This document shows positions 17,359-26,357 of a stretch of 64,000 bases of DNA, in pieces. Every line of letters begins with the position of its first letter. Within the stretch, counting starts at the first letter, position 1. This DNA is from JABDJL01 sp963664065 (GTDB lineage Bacteria > Pseudomonadota > Gammaproteobacteria > Xanthomonadales > SZUA-36): positions 62,001 to 126,000 of the forward strand of contig OY760942.1 in the NCBI GenBank assembly GCA_963664065.1, read 5' to 3'. The notes beneath the pieces were generated by a model, which searched no databases, was not told the DNA's origin, and worked only from the letters and a program-made list of their open reading frames with translations. The position numbers were made by a program, and so were the translations under genes.

Positions 17359-19019
17359 TTCATGGAATACGCCAGTTTCTTCGCCTGATGCGGGTCAGTT
17401 CCACGCTTGCACGTTACGGACTTGATGACCTTTTAATCGCCACTCACCTGTTCCGGCCAATGCGCTGGCTCCGCAGGGTGATACCTGGCAGTGGTGACAT
17501 TGCAGGCCAGCCCAGGGGCGCCCGCCTACGCCTGGCTTTGCAGGAACTTGGCCCCGTGTATGTCAAATTTGGCCAGATTATCTCGACCCGTCGTGATTTG
17601 CTTCCTAAAGACATTGCCGATGAGCTTTCACAGTTACAGGACCGCGTACCACCGTTCCCGGGAGAACAGGCCCGGGCCATTATCGAGCAGGCCCTGGGCA
17701 AACCTGTGGCCGAGCTTTTTTCTGAATTTGATATCGAACCACTGGCCTCGGCTTCTATCGCCCAGGTACACGCGGTCACCCTGGCGGACGGTCGCAAGGC
17801 TGTGGCCAAGGTTGTGAGGCCCGGGATCGAAAAACAATTGCGTCGTGATATTGATTTATTGAAAGCCATTGCCGGGCTGGCGGAGCGATATTGGGAAAAC
17901 GGTGGCAATGTGAGGCTGGTAGAGATTGTGCAGGAGTTCGAGACATTTGTATTCGACGAGCTGGATATGCAGCGCGAAGCAGCCAATGCATCTTCTCTGC
18001 GCAGGAACTTCGACAAATCTCCCGACCTGTACATTCCTGAAATTTACTGGCCCTGGTGCAAACAGCAGGTGCTTGTGATGGAGCGCGTTACGGGTTTGCC
18101 TGTCGGTAATATCGAACTGCTCCGGGGAAAAGGCGTCAACCTGGAGAAACTCGCCCGCCGTGGAGTTCGGGTGTTTTATACCCAGGTTTTCAGGGACAAC
18201 CTGTTCCACGCCGACATGCATCCGGGCAATATCCTGGTAGATGCCAGCAATCCGGATGACCCCACCCTGATTGCAATAGACTTCGGAATTGTCGCCAGCC
18301 TGACACCGGAGGACCTGTACTACATTTCTGAAAACTTCATGGCGCTGTTCAACCAGGATTACCGGCGCGTCGGAGAACTGCATATTGAGGCTGGCTGGTT
18401 GCCTGCCGATACCCGCATTGACGAACTGGAAGCAGCTGTCAGAACCGTCGGGGAATCCATGTTCACCCGACCCCTGAACGAGATCTCCTTTGGCGAACTT
18501 CTGTTTAAATTATTCAAAGTGGCACACCGCTTCCACTTAACAGTCCAGCCGCAGCTGATCATGCTGCAAAAAACCCTGTTGAACATCGAGGGACTGGGCA
18601 GGGAATTACATCCGGAGCTGGATATCTGGGCAGTGGCAAAGCCGGAGCTGGAAACCATACTCAGGGAAAAGCAAAGTGCGGAGCACGTCGCGAAAGATCT
18701 CAGGGCCCGCTTGCCCGGCTGGCTGGCGCGGGCGCCCGAGATGCCCGGATTGATTCATGACTACCTTGTTAAAGCTTCGCGGGGACAGTTGGTCACCCGA
18801 ATCGCATCCGAGGATCTCGCCGCGATCAGACACAAACACAAACTTTCACACCGCAAAACCATCCAGGCCCTGGCCGCCGGTGCCTTTGTGATTTCCGGTT
18901 CCCTGCTCACTGCAATGGAGACAGGACCGTGGTTTGTCGGGGGTTTGTCCACACCCGGCCTGGTAATGATTGGGCTTGGAGGGTGGCTGTTTACCAGGGC
19001 GTTGAAGAATTCCAGATAG
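17355..19019 (+). CDS. ubiB: UbiB atypical kinase/ATPase (ABC1/ADCK family)
   Basis: UbiB is a membrane-bound ATPase that promotes ubiquinone biosynthesis. The 554-residue product starts at TTG 17355, overlapping the ubiJ stop as TTGA. It shows the family signature LGPVYVKFGQIISTRRDLLP (KxGQ motif), an alanine-rich loop ASIAQVHAV in place of the glycine loop, the ATP-site Lys in KAVAKVV, the HADMHPGNILVD catalytic loop and IDFGIVAS. A C-terminal hydrophobic hairpin (AAGAFVISGSLLTA and the final LVMIGLGGWLFT) anchors it in the membrane. Confidence 0.96.
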   Translation: MIHGIRQFLRLMRVSSTLARYGLDDLLIATHLFRPMRWLRRVIPGSGDIAGQPRGARLRLALQELGPVYVKFGQIISTRRDLLPKDIADELSQLQDRVPPFPGEQARAIIEQALGKPVAELFSEFDIEPLASASIAQVHAVTLADGRKAVAKVVRPGIEKQLRRDIDLLKAIAGLAERYWENGGNVRLVEIVQEFETFVFDELDMQREAANASSLRRNFDKSPDLYIPEIYWPWCKQQVLVMERVTGLPVGNIELLRGKGVNLEKLARRGVRVFYTQVFRDNLFHADMHPGNILVDASNPDDPTLIAIDFGIVASLTPEDLYYISENFMALFNQDYRRVGELHIEAGWLPADTRIDELEAAVRTVGESMFTRPLNEISFGELLFKLFKVAHRFHLTVQPQLIMLQKTLLNIEGLGRELHPELDIWAVAKPELETILREKQSAEHVAKDLRARLPGWLARAPEMPGLIHDYLVKASRGQLVTRIASEDLAAIRHKHKLSHRKTIQALAAGAFVISGSLLTAMETGPWFVGGLSTPGLVMIGLGGWLFTRALKNSR

Positions 19020-19038
19020 ACGGCGCAAACACCAGGAC

Positions 19039-19078
19039 TTGCAAAATTTAATTTGACGTGTATACTTACCTGTAAGTA
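19039..19078 (+). promoter_or_regulatory. Promoter and palindromic operator of the TetR gene
   Basis: A sigma-70-like pair TTGCAA (19039-19044) and TATACT (19061-19066) is spaced by 16 bases. Overlapping the -10 is a perfect inverted repeat TACTTAC-CT-GTAAGTA at 19063-19078, five bases before ATG 19083. The same palindrome occurs upstream of the gene after tetR. I infer autorepression by the TetR protein. Confidence 0.8.
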
Positions 19079-19082
19079 AGCA

Positions 19083-19673
19083 ATGGAAAGAACAATGGGA
19101 CGAATCACCGACACACGCGATCAGATCATGGATAAGGCGGCGGAGTTATTGATGCAACGCGGCTTTAACGGATTTAGCTATCGTGATATTTCCACCCACC
19201 TGGGTGTGAAAAACGCGGCGATCCATTATCACTTCCCTTCCAAAACTGATTTGGCGCTGGCGCTGGTAGATGAATATCAGCAGACATTGCGCAACCAGAC
19301 TTCAGCCTTTATGGCCTATGGCGGGCCGGCAACGCCGCAGATGGAAGGCTTGTTTATGTTTACCGAAAGCCAGTTCTGCATGGGGCGCTGTATCTGCCCA
19401 TTTGGCGCACTGGCAGTGGATTTCGACGATCTTCCTGATGAAGTCAGGACTGCTACTGAGCATTTTATGTCTGATTCAGTCAATTGGCTCACCAGGGTGC
19501 TGGAAACCGGCAAAGAAAAAAGCGAATTCAATTTTAAAGGCGATCCAGCTCAAAAGGCCCTTGGAATACTGGCAATGCTACAAGGCGCACGCCAGATGGC
19601 CCGGATACAGGGTACGGATATTCTGAAAGCTGTTATCAAACAGATTCGCATTGAAATCGGTTTGAATAGTTAA
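19083..19673 (+). CDS. TetR/AcrR family transcriptional regulator
   Basis: The 196-residue protein has an N-terminal helix-turn-helix (residues about 10-60): TRDQIMDKAAELLMQRGFNG, YRDISTHLGVKNAAIHYHF and KTDLALALVD, the standard TetR_N pattern. The C-terminal ligand domain contains a Cys-rich CMGRCICPFG motif around residue 100, seen in some TetR subfamilies. ATG 19095, with GGAAAG upstream, is an alternative start. Its operator overlaps its own -10 and recurs before the small membrane protein gene that follows, so that gene is its likely target. The ligand is unknown. Confidence 0.92.
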   Translation: MERTMGRITDTRDQIMDKAAELLMQRGFNGFSYRDISTHLGVKNAAIHYHFPSKTDLALALVDEYQQTLRNQTSAFMAYGGPATPQMEGLFMFTESQFCMGRCICPFGALAVDFDDLPDEVRTATEHFMSDSVNWLTRVLETGKEKSEFNFKGDPAQKALGILAMLQGARQMARIQGTDILKAVIKQIRIEIGLNS

Positions 19674-19693
19674 AAAAATTTGCAATCATTACT

Positions 19694-19709
19694 TACTTAC
19701 ATGTAAGTA
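19694..19709 (+). promoter_or_regulatory. Second copy of the TetR operator
   Basis: A perfect inverted repeat TACTTAC-AT-GTAAGTA lies 17 bases upstream of ATG 19727, with AGGAGA as ribosome site between. It differs from the first operator only in the two central bases. A TTGCAA box at 19680-19685 could be a -35 element. The arrangement implies repression of the downstream membrane protein by the TetR gene product. Confidence 0.8.
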
Positions 19710-19726
19710 TTAATAGGAGAAGTATC

Positions 19727-20137
19727 ATGAAAACACAAGCAATAGATTGGCAGGCAATTAACTTTACAGGGCAAAAACCTGTATCAACAATAAAACTTAA
19801 TACCGATTCCGCACTGAAGGTTTTGTTACTCGTATTGGCAGCCGTCCTGCCTGCAGCCCTGGTGTCTGTGATCACCATCTGGGCGATCAGTGCGGGTGCG
19901 CTGGCATACGTGTCCGCTTTTTACTGGGCGGTCGGATTCATATTCCTCGCCCTGGTTGTTGAAACTGACGGCCGGCTTGCAGGCTTTCTTGCAACTTCGG
20001 GCTTGTCGCTGATGGCACTGGCCTGGCTGAGTTCAAGAATCGCACCGGAATTTGGCGTACTGGCCGGGTTTTTACTCGCAGCCTGGGTCGCGTTGCCGGT
20101 GATTAAGCGCTTGAATTTACAAAATTTCAGTTTGTAA
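19727..20137 (+). CDS. Small membrane protein under TetR-type operator
   Basis: I do not recognise the family. The 136-residue protein has a polar N-tail of about 30 residues, then four hydrophobic helices (about 29-57, 60-80, 84-104 and 108-126) and a basic end (VIKRLNLQNF). It starts at ATG 19727 behind AGGAGA. Only the TetR gene and two operators accompany it, so it is probably an inducible membrane function such as small-molecule export or membrane stress, though this is a guess. Its 3' end overlaps the convergent phosphopantetheinyl transferase gene by 11 bases. Confidence 0.75.
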   Translation: MKTQAIDWQAINFTGQKPVSTIKLNTDSALKVLLLVLAAVLPAALVSVITIWAISAGALAYVSAFYWAVGFIFLALVVETDGRLAGFLATSGLSLMALAWLSSRIAPEFGVLAGFLLAAWVALPVIKRLNLQNFSL

Positions 20138-20828
20138 GACGATGGCTCAAACTGAATCCTTTGAACCGAAGTTCCCGATTGCGCAGGGCAATGCAGGCGA
20201 TATGGCCTTCAGCCGGTTTGACCATGCGCAATCGCCATTCGGCCGCATCGTCACCTTCGATCTCCAGCATCGTTGCAGAATTTGCAGGATTAATGGTCAC
20301 GGTAAACCGGCATAATTGGTTAGCGATGCCATGGCCTGCAGCCTTTACGACCGCCTCCTTGCAAGTCCACGTGTGCAGGAATGAGTCGTTAACGTCCTGT
20401 TCATCCAGTTCAGCGAAACGCTGTTGCTCAGTGTCACTGAAGTAGCGGCGTACCAAAGCCATGGGCCTTGCTGTTTCCCGGCCCGATACCTCAAGGTCGA
20501 CACCGATTTGTCCTGCCGTACTGATCCCTATGAGGCAGCAACCATTACTGCCGGCGGAACTGAAATCAAGTTGGTGCCGGTGAACGTTTGGATCAAGCAC
20601 AGGTTTGCCTTTGACCATGCGGGAAATTCTGATGTCTTTCCCCCTCACTCCAAGATAAGCGCCCAGCAAAAGCCGAAGATAAAATCGCCTGATGGTACGT
20701 TCATGGCGAGGCTTTAAAAAAAGCTCTTCGTCGGAGTCATCGAACACCATCAATGGACTACCGAGTTTTTTCAGATCGAGAAACCACAGGTGTACCAATC
20801 CATCAGCAGGCAAGTCGAGCTTGCCCAA
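20127..20828 (-). CDS. 4'-phosphopantetheinyl transferase (Sfp type)
   Basis: The enzyme would load phosphopantetheine onto acyl or peptidyl carrier proteins. The 233-residue product has the family motifs IGVDLEV (Mg-binding Asp and Glu) and FLHTWTCKEAVVKAAGHGI (W-KEA-K), plus an N-terminal DGLVHLWFLDL segment. The start is unclear: TTG 20828 is used here, and the frame continues upstream (FKALSLP) without an ATG or GTG before a stop. No carrier-protein megasynthase lies in the window, so its partner is elsewhere. Confidence 0.88.
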   Translation of the reverse strand: MGKLDLPADGLVHLWFLDLKKLGSPLMVFDDSDEELFLKPRHERTIRRFYLRLLLGAYLGVRGKDIRISRMVKGKPVLDPNVHRHQLDFSSAGSNGCCLIGISTAGQIGVDLEVSGRETARPMALVRRYFSDTEQQRFAELDEQDVNDSFLHTWTCKEAVVKAAGHGIANQLCRFTVTINPANSATMLEIEGDDAAEWRLRMVKPAEGHIACIALRNRELRFKGFSLSHRLTN

Positions 20829-21074
20829 TGGTAGACTCAGCGCTTTAAATTTTTCAGTTTTGACTTTACTTTCTCTTTATTTTCAATGTTTTGCCCGATA
20901 TCTGGCGTTTGGAAATCCCCAGTCGCCAACGCCAAACCCGGCCCGGCTCAGTCTAAAGCATAGCTTGCCCCGGACGAACCGCCTGTAATCAAAAGTAAAT
21001 CGGGCATGAAGAATGCTTGAACACTGACCCAATCGCGATTAGTGTAAGCATCCTCCAGCATTGGCTAGATCAGT

Positions 21075-22091
21075 ATGCAATTTGAAAATGTAGTGATTCA
21101 ATCCCTGGCAGCGATTGAACCGCCAATTCGTCTGACTTCACTCGAAATCGCGGGGCGCCTGCGCCCTGCGCTGAAACGCTTGGGTATCAAGTCAACCTTG
21201 CTGGAGGACCTGTCCGGAATCTTTGCCCGCCGAATTTGGAAAGCCAATACAAAGCCTTCAGATGCGGCCACCATGGCGGCAGAAAAAGCCATTTTGGAAT
21301 CCGGCGTCGACCGCAATAAAATCGGGGTGATTATCAACACTTCCGTTAGCCGCGATTACCTCGAACCATCCACGGCCTGCATCGTTCACGGAAAACTGGG
21401 ACTGGCTGACCATTGCCTGAATTTTGATGTTGGCAATGCCTGTCTGGCATTTCTCAACGGTATGGATATTGCAGCTCGAATGCTCGAGTGTAAAGAGGTC
21501 GAATACGCGCTCATCGTTGATGGAGAATGCAGCGGTCCAATCACAGAGGCAACCATTGAGCGCATGCTCGACCCAAGCATGAACAAGAAACAGTTTCGCG
21601 CCGAGTTTGCTTCTCTTACCCTTGGTTCCGGCGCCGCAGCCATGCTCATGACACGAAGTGAACTTGCGCCGCAAGGCCACAGATACCTGGGCAGCATCAC
21701 AAGATCAGCCACCGAATTCAATGATCTGTGCACCGGAAACATGCATCAGATGGTGACCGACACGCGAACCCTGTTGATCGAAGGCTTGAAACTGGCTGGC
21801 AACACATTTCACGCTGCTTGCATCGCACTGGGCTGGGTCGTCTCAGAACTTGATCAGTTCGTGATTCACCAGGTCAGCAAAGTCCATACCGAATCCCTGG
21901 TTAAGCTGCTTGGACTGGATCCTGCAAAAGTACATGCCATTTACCCGGAAATGGGTAATATCGGCCCGGCCTCAGTGCCAATAGTCCTGGCCAAGGCAGT
22001 CGAACTGGGTAAAATCAAGGTCGGCGACCGGGTTGCCCTGCTCGGTATCGGTTCAGGTCTCAATTGCTCAATGGCGGAAGTGGTCTGGTAA
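21075..22091 (+). CDS. oleA: OleA, thiolase-fold acyl-CoA condensing enzyme
   Basis: OleA joins two long-chain acyl-CoAs head to head to a beta-keto acid, the first step of long-chain olefin synthesis. The 338-residue protein has catalytic Cys123 in FDVGNACLAFLNGMD and Glu97 (YLEPSTACIVHG). The 26-residue Glu-Cys spacing is the same as for E117/C143 of characterised OleA. It also has the His in FVIHQVSKVH and the Asn in PEMGNIGPAS. The oleB-oleC-oleD genes follow directly. KAS III-like enzymes share the fold, but the four-gene context settles the call. Confidence 0.95.
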   Translation: MQFENVVIQSLAAIEPPIRLTSLEIAGRLRPALKRLGIKSTLLEDLSGIFARRIWKANTKPSDAATMAAEKAILESGVDRNKIGVIINTSVSRDYLEPSTACIVHGKLGLADHCLNFDVGNACLAFLNGMDIAARMLECKEVEYALIVDGECSGPITEATIERMLDPSMNKKQFRAEFASLTLGSGAAAMLMTRSELAPQGHRYLGSITRSATEFNDLCTGNMHQMVTDTRTLLIEGLKLAGNTFHAACIALGWVVSELDQFVIHQVSKVHTESLVKLLGLDPAKVHAIYPEMGNIGPASVPIVLAKAVELGKIKVGDRVALLGIGSGLNCSMAEVVW

Positions 22092-22112
22092 GGGCGGAAG
22101 TGGTCTGGTAAG
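22073..22112 (+). repeat. Perfect 20-bp tandem duplication across the oleA stop codon
   Basis: GGCGGAAGTGGTCTGGTAAG occurs twice in direct succession (22073-22092 and 22093-22112). The first unit encodes the last codons and the TAA stop of oleA (22089-22091); the second is untranslated spacer before oleB. The identity of all 20 bases points to a recent event. Confidence 0.95.
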
Positions 22113-22124
22113 AAAGGACGGCAC

Positions 22125-23033
22125 GTGACCGTCTATTCACCCCCAACTGACCTTTATCCTTTCGAATCGAACTGGCTCGATCTTCCGGGCTGCAAAATGC
22201 ATTACCTGGACGAGGGGCCGCGCGAGGCACCTCCGGTCCTTATGCTTCATGGCAACCCGACCTGGTCTTTCTATTACCGGAACCTGGTGCTTGCATTACG
22301 TGACCGCTACCGGTGCATCGTTCCTGATCATGTTGGTTGCGGATTGTCCGATAAACCGGATGATGATGTCTATCCCTATCACCTCGAACGCCGGATCGAG
22401 GACATCGAGGCACTGTACCGGCACCTTGACCTGGACCAGCCAATCAGCCTGATTGTTCACGACTGGGGCGGCATGATCGGATTTGGCTGGGCTACATCCT
22501 GCAATCCGGAAATTTCCCGCACGGTCATACTGAATACTGCGGCCTTTCCCATGCCTTCGGATAAGCGCTTTCCTTTTGCCTTGTGGCTGGCGGGCCGAAC
22601 GCCCGTGGGCGCCGTCCTGGTCAGGGGTTTCAATGCTTTTTCCGGACTGGCTTCAAGAGTAGCGTTCAAGAAACCGGTATCCAGGGATGTGCGCAAGTCT
22701 TACACCGGACCCTACGATTCATGGGGTAACAGGATTGCGACCCTGCGATTTGTACAGGACATTCCGCTCAAGGCTTCAAACCGCTGTTTCGACATAGTTG
22801 TCGAAACAGAATCGCGGCTGCAAATGTTTGCCGACAAACCCGCTCTCATCGCCTGGGGAGAGCGTGATTTCGTGTTTGATTTGCCATTTCTGAACAAATG
22901 GCAACAGCACCTGCCCCGGGCCAGGGTTCTTCGATACCCGGACTGCGGCCACTATATTCTTGAAGATGTCGGTGAAGAATTGATCAGGGAAATATCGGAA
23001 TTTCTGGATCAGCATGAAGGTGGTCAGGTATGA
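22125..23033 (+). CDS. oleB: OleB, beta-lactone decarboxylase (alpha/beta hydrolase)
   Basis: OleB decarboxylates the cis-beta-lactone made by OleC to a cis-olefin. The 302-residue protein belongs to the haloalkane-dehalogenase-like alpha/beta hydrolases: oxyanion region LHGNPTWSFYYRNLV, nucleophile Asp in LIVHDWGGMIGFGW and His in CGHYILEDVGEEL. GTG 22125 follows AAAGGA by a good distance. Its stop overlaps the oleC start as ATGA. Confidence 0.93.
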   Translation: MTVYSPPTDLYPFESNWLDLPGCKMHYLDEGPREAPPVLMLHGNPTWSFYYRNLVLALRDRYRCIVPDHVGCGLSDKPDDDVYPYHLERRIEDIEALYRHLDLDQPISLIVHDWGGMIGFGWATSCNPEISRTVILNTAAFPMPSDKRFPFALWLAGRTPVGAVLVRGFNAFSGLASRVAFKKPVSRDVRKSYTGPYDSWGNRIATLRFVQDIPLKASNRCFDIVVETESRLQMFADKPALIAWGERDFVFDLPFLNKWQQHLPRARVLRYPDCGHYILEDVGEELIREISEFLDQHEGGQV

Positions 23034-24718
23034 ACCATGCCTGGAACAATCCTGGTAGCTGCAACGTGGCTGGCGGGCTGTCCTGGCAGGCTGGCCAACA
23101 AGGCTCTGCAGCAGCCATTCATTACCCTACCGGAATCAGAAAGGTCGGGGCCAGAAGGGGCCAGATTCACTACTCAGACTGCAGTTACAGCGAACTGAAT
23201 GAACTGAGCAACACCTATGCACGCGGCCTGGACGAATACGGCATTACCCGGGGAATGCGCGCTGCATTGATGATGCCGCCCGGGCTGGATTTCTTCGCAA
23301 TGTTTTTTGCCATGTTCAAAGCCGGGGTGGTACCGGTCCTGATTGACCCCGGTATCGGACTCAAACCGTTAAAACACTGCCTGGCCGAAGCGGCGCCTGA
23401 AGCATTTATTGGCGTCACCCGGGCGCAGGCTGCACGCACCGTACTGCGCTGGGCGCCCGAAACCATTCAAAAGATGGTTACTGCCGGTCCGAAAGTCGGA
23501 TGGGGCGGGATTACGATCACGCAACTCGCCAGGCTTGGTGAGAGAACTTCCGGCGCGGTACTGGAATCAACTTGGCCGGGAGAAATGGCAGCCATCCTGT
23601 TCACTTCCGGAAGCACAGGTATCCCCAAGGGTGTGGTATACCGTCACCGCCACTTCACAGCCCAGGTAGAGATGCTGCAATCAACATTCGGAATAAGGGC
23701 GGGCGAAGTCGACCTGCCCACTTTCCCGCCGTTTGCCCTGTTCGATCCTGCCCTGGGGATGACCACGGTTATTCCGTGGATGGATCCCACCCGGCCGGCC
23801 AGGGCCAATCCGAAACTGCTTGTGCAGGCGATCGAACGATTCGGGGTCACCAATGTTTTCGGATCTCCGGCCTTGTTGCGTGTGCTGGGCAGATACACGT
23901 CATCCCGGGGTATCAAGCTGCCAAAAATTAACCGGTTCATATCGGCAGGTGCAGCGGTCCCCATGGAAGCGGTCCAAACCATGAAGGCTGCAATGCGCGA
24001 TGATGCACAGGTGTTTACCCCATATGGCGCAACTGAATGCCTGCCGGTGGCCAGCATTTCCAGTGCTGAGCTCAGCGACGAGGTGATTGAGCACACTCTG
24101 CGCGGCGACGGAATCTGTGTCGGGAAAGCGGTTTTGCCAAACCAGGTCAACATTATGGTCATTAAAGACGAGGCCGTGGACCACCTGGACGAACAGCTTT
24201 TATTGCCACCCGGCGTGACTGGCGAGGTGATTGTGCACGGTCCCACAACTACGGATGCCTATTGGCAGCGCGAAGAACAAACCCGACTGGCGAAGATGAC
24301 GGATGACAAGGGCAGGATCTGGCACCGGATGGGGGATATCGGCTACCTGGATGAATCGGGCAGACTTTGGTACTGCGGTCGAAAGTCTCAGCGTGTTAAA
24401 ACAAGCAATGACACCTTGTTCCCGGATCAGGTGGAGGCGGTATTTAATGCGCACCCCGAGGTTTTCAGGACGGCCCTGGTCCAGGCTGACCCGGTTGGCA
24501 GATCAGGCCCGGTATTGTGCGTGGAATTATCTTCCAGACCAGGAAAACACCAGCGCGAACGAATTCGTAACGACCTGCTGCAGATTGCCAACAGCCATAA
24601 ACGTCTTTCTGCAATTGAAACCATACTTTTCCACCCGGGCTTTCCGGTCGATATCCGGCACAATTCAAAAATCGGGCGGGAGAAACTTGGCCTTTGGGCT
24701 GCAGAAAAACTGAAATGA
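23030..24718 (+). CDS. oleC: OleC, beta-lactone synthetase (AMP-ligase family)
   Basis: OleC uses ATP to cyclise the beta-hydroxy acid to a beta-lactone. The 562-residue protein is of the ANL superfamily: P-loop-like ILFTSGSTGIPKGVVYRH (about residue 190), FTPYGATECLPVAS (A5), YLDESGRLWYCGRKSQRV (A7/A8) and a C-terminal Lys region (NSKIGREKL). It starts at ATG 23030 inside the oleB stop and ends in the oleD start. Confidence 0.94.
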   Translation: MNHAWNNPGSCNVAGGLSWQAGQQGSAAAIHYPTGIRKVGARRGQIHYSDCSYSELNELSNTYARGLDEYGITRGMRAALMMPPGLDFFAMFFAMFKAGVVPVLIDPGIGLKPLKHCLAEAAPEAFIGVTRAQAARTVLRWAPETIQKMVTAGPKVGWGGITITQLARLGERTSGAVLESTWPGEMAAILFTSGSTGIPKGVVYRHRHFTAQVEMLQSTFGIRAGEVDLPTFPPFALFDPALGMTTVIPWMDPTRPARANPKLLVQAIERFGVTNVFGSPALLRVLGRYTSSRGIKLPKINRFISAGAAVPMEAVQTMKAAMRDDAQVFTPYGATECLPVASISSAELSDEVIEHTLRGDGICVGKAVLPNQVNIMVIKDEAVDHLDEQLLLPPGVTGEVIVHGPTTTDAYWQREEQTRLAKMTDDKGRIWHRMGDIGYLDESGRLWYCGRKSQRVKTSNDTLFPDQVEAVFNAHPEVFRTALVQADPVGRSGPVLCVELSSRPGKHQRERIRNDLLQIANSHKRLSAIETILFHPGFPVDIRHNSKIGREKLGLWAAEKLK

Positions 24719-25704
24719 GAATTCTGGTTACAGGCGGCGGCGGTTTTCTGGGCAGTGCCATTTGCAGCCAGTTGCGGGCCCGTGGCAATGAGGTCATTGC
24801 TTACCAGAGAAGTGCCGCTTCACATCTGTTGCCACTTGGCGTGTATAGCATTCGCGGAGACCTCGGCAATCCTGAGCAGTTGAAACGGGATTCACGCGGT
24901 TGCGATGCCGTGATTCATACCGCAGGCAAGGCAGGTGTCTGGGGGGCTTATGAAGAATATTACCAGGCCAATGTTCTGGGAACAGAAAATGTCATTTCAG
25001 CCTGTCGTGTCAACAAGATACGCCACCTGGTGTATACCAGTTCGCCCAGTGTGGTCCATGACGGAGGAGATATAGAAGGCGGGGATGAGTCCCTGCCCTA
25101 CCCGGCACGTTTTTCTTCACCTTATCCGGCTACCAAGGCCCTGGGCGAACGACTTGTGCTGGCGGCAAACGGTGATCATTTGAAAACCGTTGGACTCAGG
25201 CCGCATTTGATCTGGGGCCCGGGCGATCCCCACCTTCTGCCCCGGCTGATGGCCAAAGCTGCCAGGGGACAAATTGCATTGCCGGGTGGTGACAAATTGA
25301 TTGACACCATTTATATCGAAAACGCAGCCCATGCGCACCTGCTTGCACTGGATGCCATTCAGCAAAATGGCCCTGCTTGTGGAAAGACCTATTTCATCAG
25401 TAATGATCAGCCAATGCCCCAGGCAGAAATTATTTCGAACATGCTGGGCGCTGCGGGTATGGAACCGGAAATCAAGGCAATACCAACCTGGGTCGCGAAA
25501 ACTGCCGGAGCGGTTACGCAAACGCTGTGGAAATTACTAAACTTGAAGTCCGAGCCTCCGGTAACGAAGTGGTCAGCCGAGCAATTATCAACTGCACACT
25601 GGTATGACATTTCCGCAGCCAGGAACGACCTGGGCTACCAGCCCGAGATCAGCATTAATGAAGGGCTGAAAAGGCTCCGCGACCATTTCAAAGAAAGTGA
25701 CTAG
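24715..25704 (+). CDS. oleD: OleD, NAD(P)-dependent 2-alkyl-3-oxoalkanoate reductase
   Basis: OleD reduces the OleA product to the beta-hydroxy acid used by OleC. From ATG 24715 the product is 329 residues of the extended SDR fold: RILVTGGGGFLGSAI nucleotide motif at the N-terminus, VYTSSPSVV, then the catalytic YPATK. The longer frame from 24694 only adds six residues antisense to family sequence. The ATGA overlap with oleC completes a four-gene operon oleABCD. Confidence 0.94.
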   Translation: MRILVTGGGGFLGSAICSQLRARGNEVIAYQRSAASHLLPLGVYSIRGDLGNPEQLKRDSRGCDAVIHTAGKAGVWGAYEEYYQANVLGTENVISACRVNKIRHLVYTSSPSVVHDGGDIEGGDESLPYPARFSSPYPATKALGERLVLAANGDHLKTVGLRPHLIWGPGDPHLLPRLMAKAARGQIALPGGDKLIDTIYIENAAHAHLLALDAIQQNGPACGKTYFISNDQPMPQAEIISNMLGAAGMEPEIKAIPTWVAKTAGAVTQTLWKLLNLKSEPPVTKWSAEQLSTAHWYDISAARNDLGYQPEISINEGLKRLRDHFKESD

Positions 25705-26357
25705 CCGTCTCGCCACTTTCGATATTTACGCAATAAAGACTCCATCAAACTGTAATCAAGTAACTCCCGGTCTTCTTCAGAGGCTTCTTCATAGTTTCCC
25801 TGGTACTTGTGTTTGACCCAAGCATTGAAGTCCAGCTGCACCAGGTACTCAAACATCCGGTTGTTAAGCGGGTGAAATCCTTCTTTCTTCAAAACCGTCG
25901 TGCCAAAATCGATCACGCAGGGATGGCCAAGGTCTGTCACAAGGAGATTGGACTTGGATTTCAGGTCGCCGTGACTGACTCCCCGCTTGTGAATCTCCCG
26001 AATGATGTTCAATAACTGGCTGAACCAGTCGTCGCGATCAGTAAACTCAGCCTCCCGGTAGGGCTTGCCGTGAATGTACTCAAGCACAAGGTATCGATCG
26101 GCCACCATGCCATAGCACTTCGGCACGCCCTTCACCCCACCCAACCTGGAATAGGCTACGCACTCGCGAACCAGTGTTGCCTGGCGTGCCCGGCGAGCCG
26201 TTCCGCTTCCCATGGCAGTCTTGACAGCAAACTCCATACCCTCTTCCCTGAACAACAGGATGATGCCCTGGTTGCTTTCCGCCAGGATGTTTTCCCCATT
26301 CTCAAGGCTGCTTTCAGCCCACTTGGGTATAAATTTGGGAATACGGAAGTCAAACAT
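25701..26357 (-). CDS. Small RIO/WaaP-like protein kinase
   Basis: This is a 218-residue kinase-like protein from ATG 26357. It shows a truncated kinase fold: a beta3 Lys in EFAVKTAMG, the hinge RYLVLEYIHGKPY, the catalytic loop VSHGDLKSKSNLLV (HGDLK-N) and IDFGTTVLKKEG in place of DFG. Such proteins are annotated as lipopolysaccharide kinase (Kdo/WaaP) or RIO-like. Its stop codon overlaps the oleD stop on the other strand, so the two genes converge. Whether it acts on lipids or proteins, or relates to the ole products, is unknown. The longer N-terminus to 26405 lacks support. Confidence 0.8.
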   Translation of the reverse strand: MFDFRIPKFIPKWAESSLENGENILAESNQGIILLFREEGMEFAVKTAMGSGTARRARQATLVRECVAYSRLGGVKGVPKCYGMVADRYLVLEYIHGKPYREAEFTDRDDWFSQLLNIIREIHKRGVSHGDLKSKSNLLVTDLGHPCVIDFGTTVLKKEGFHPLNNRMFEYLVQLDFNAWVKHKYQGNYEEASEEDRELLDYSLMESLLRKYRKWRDG

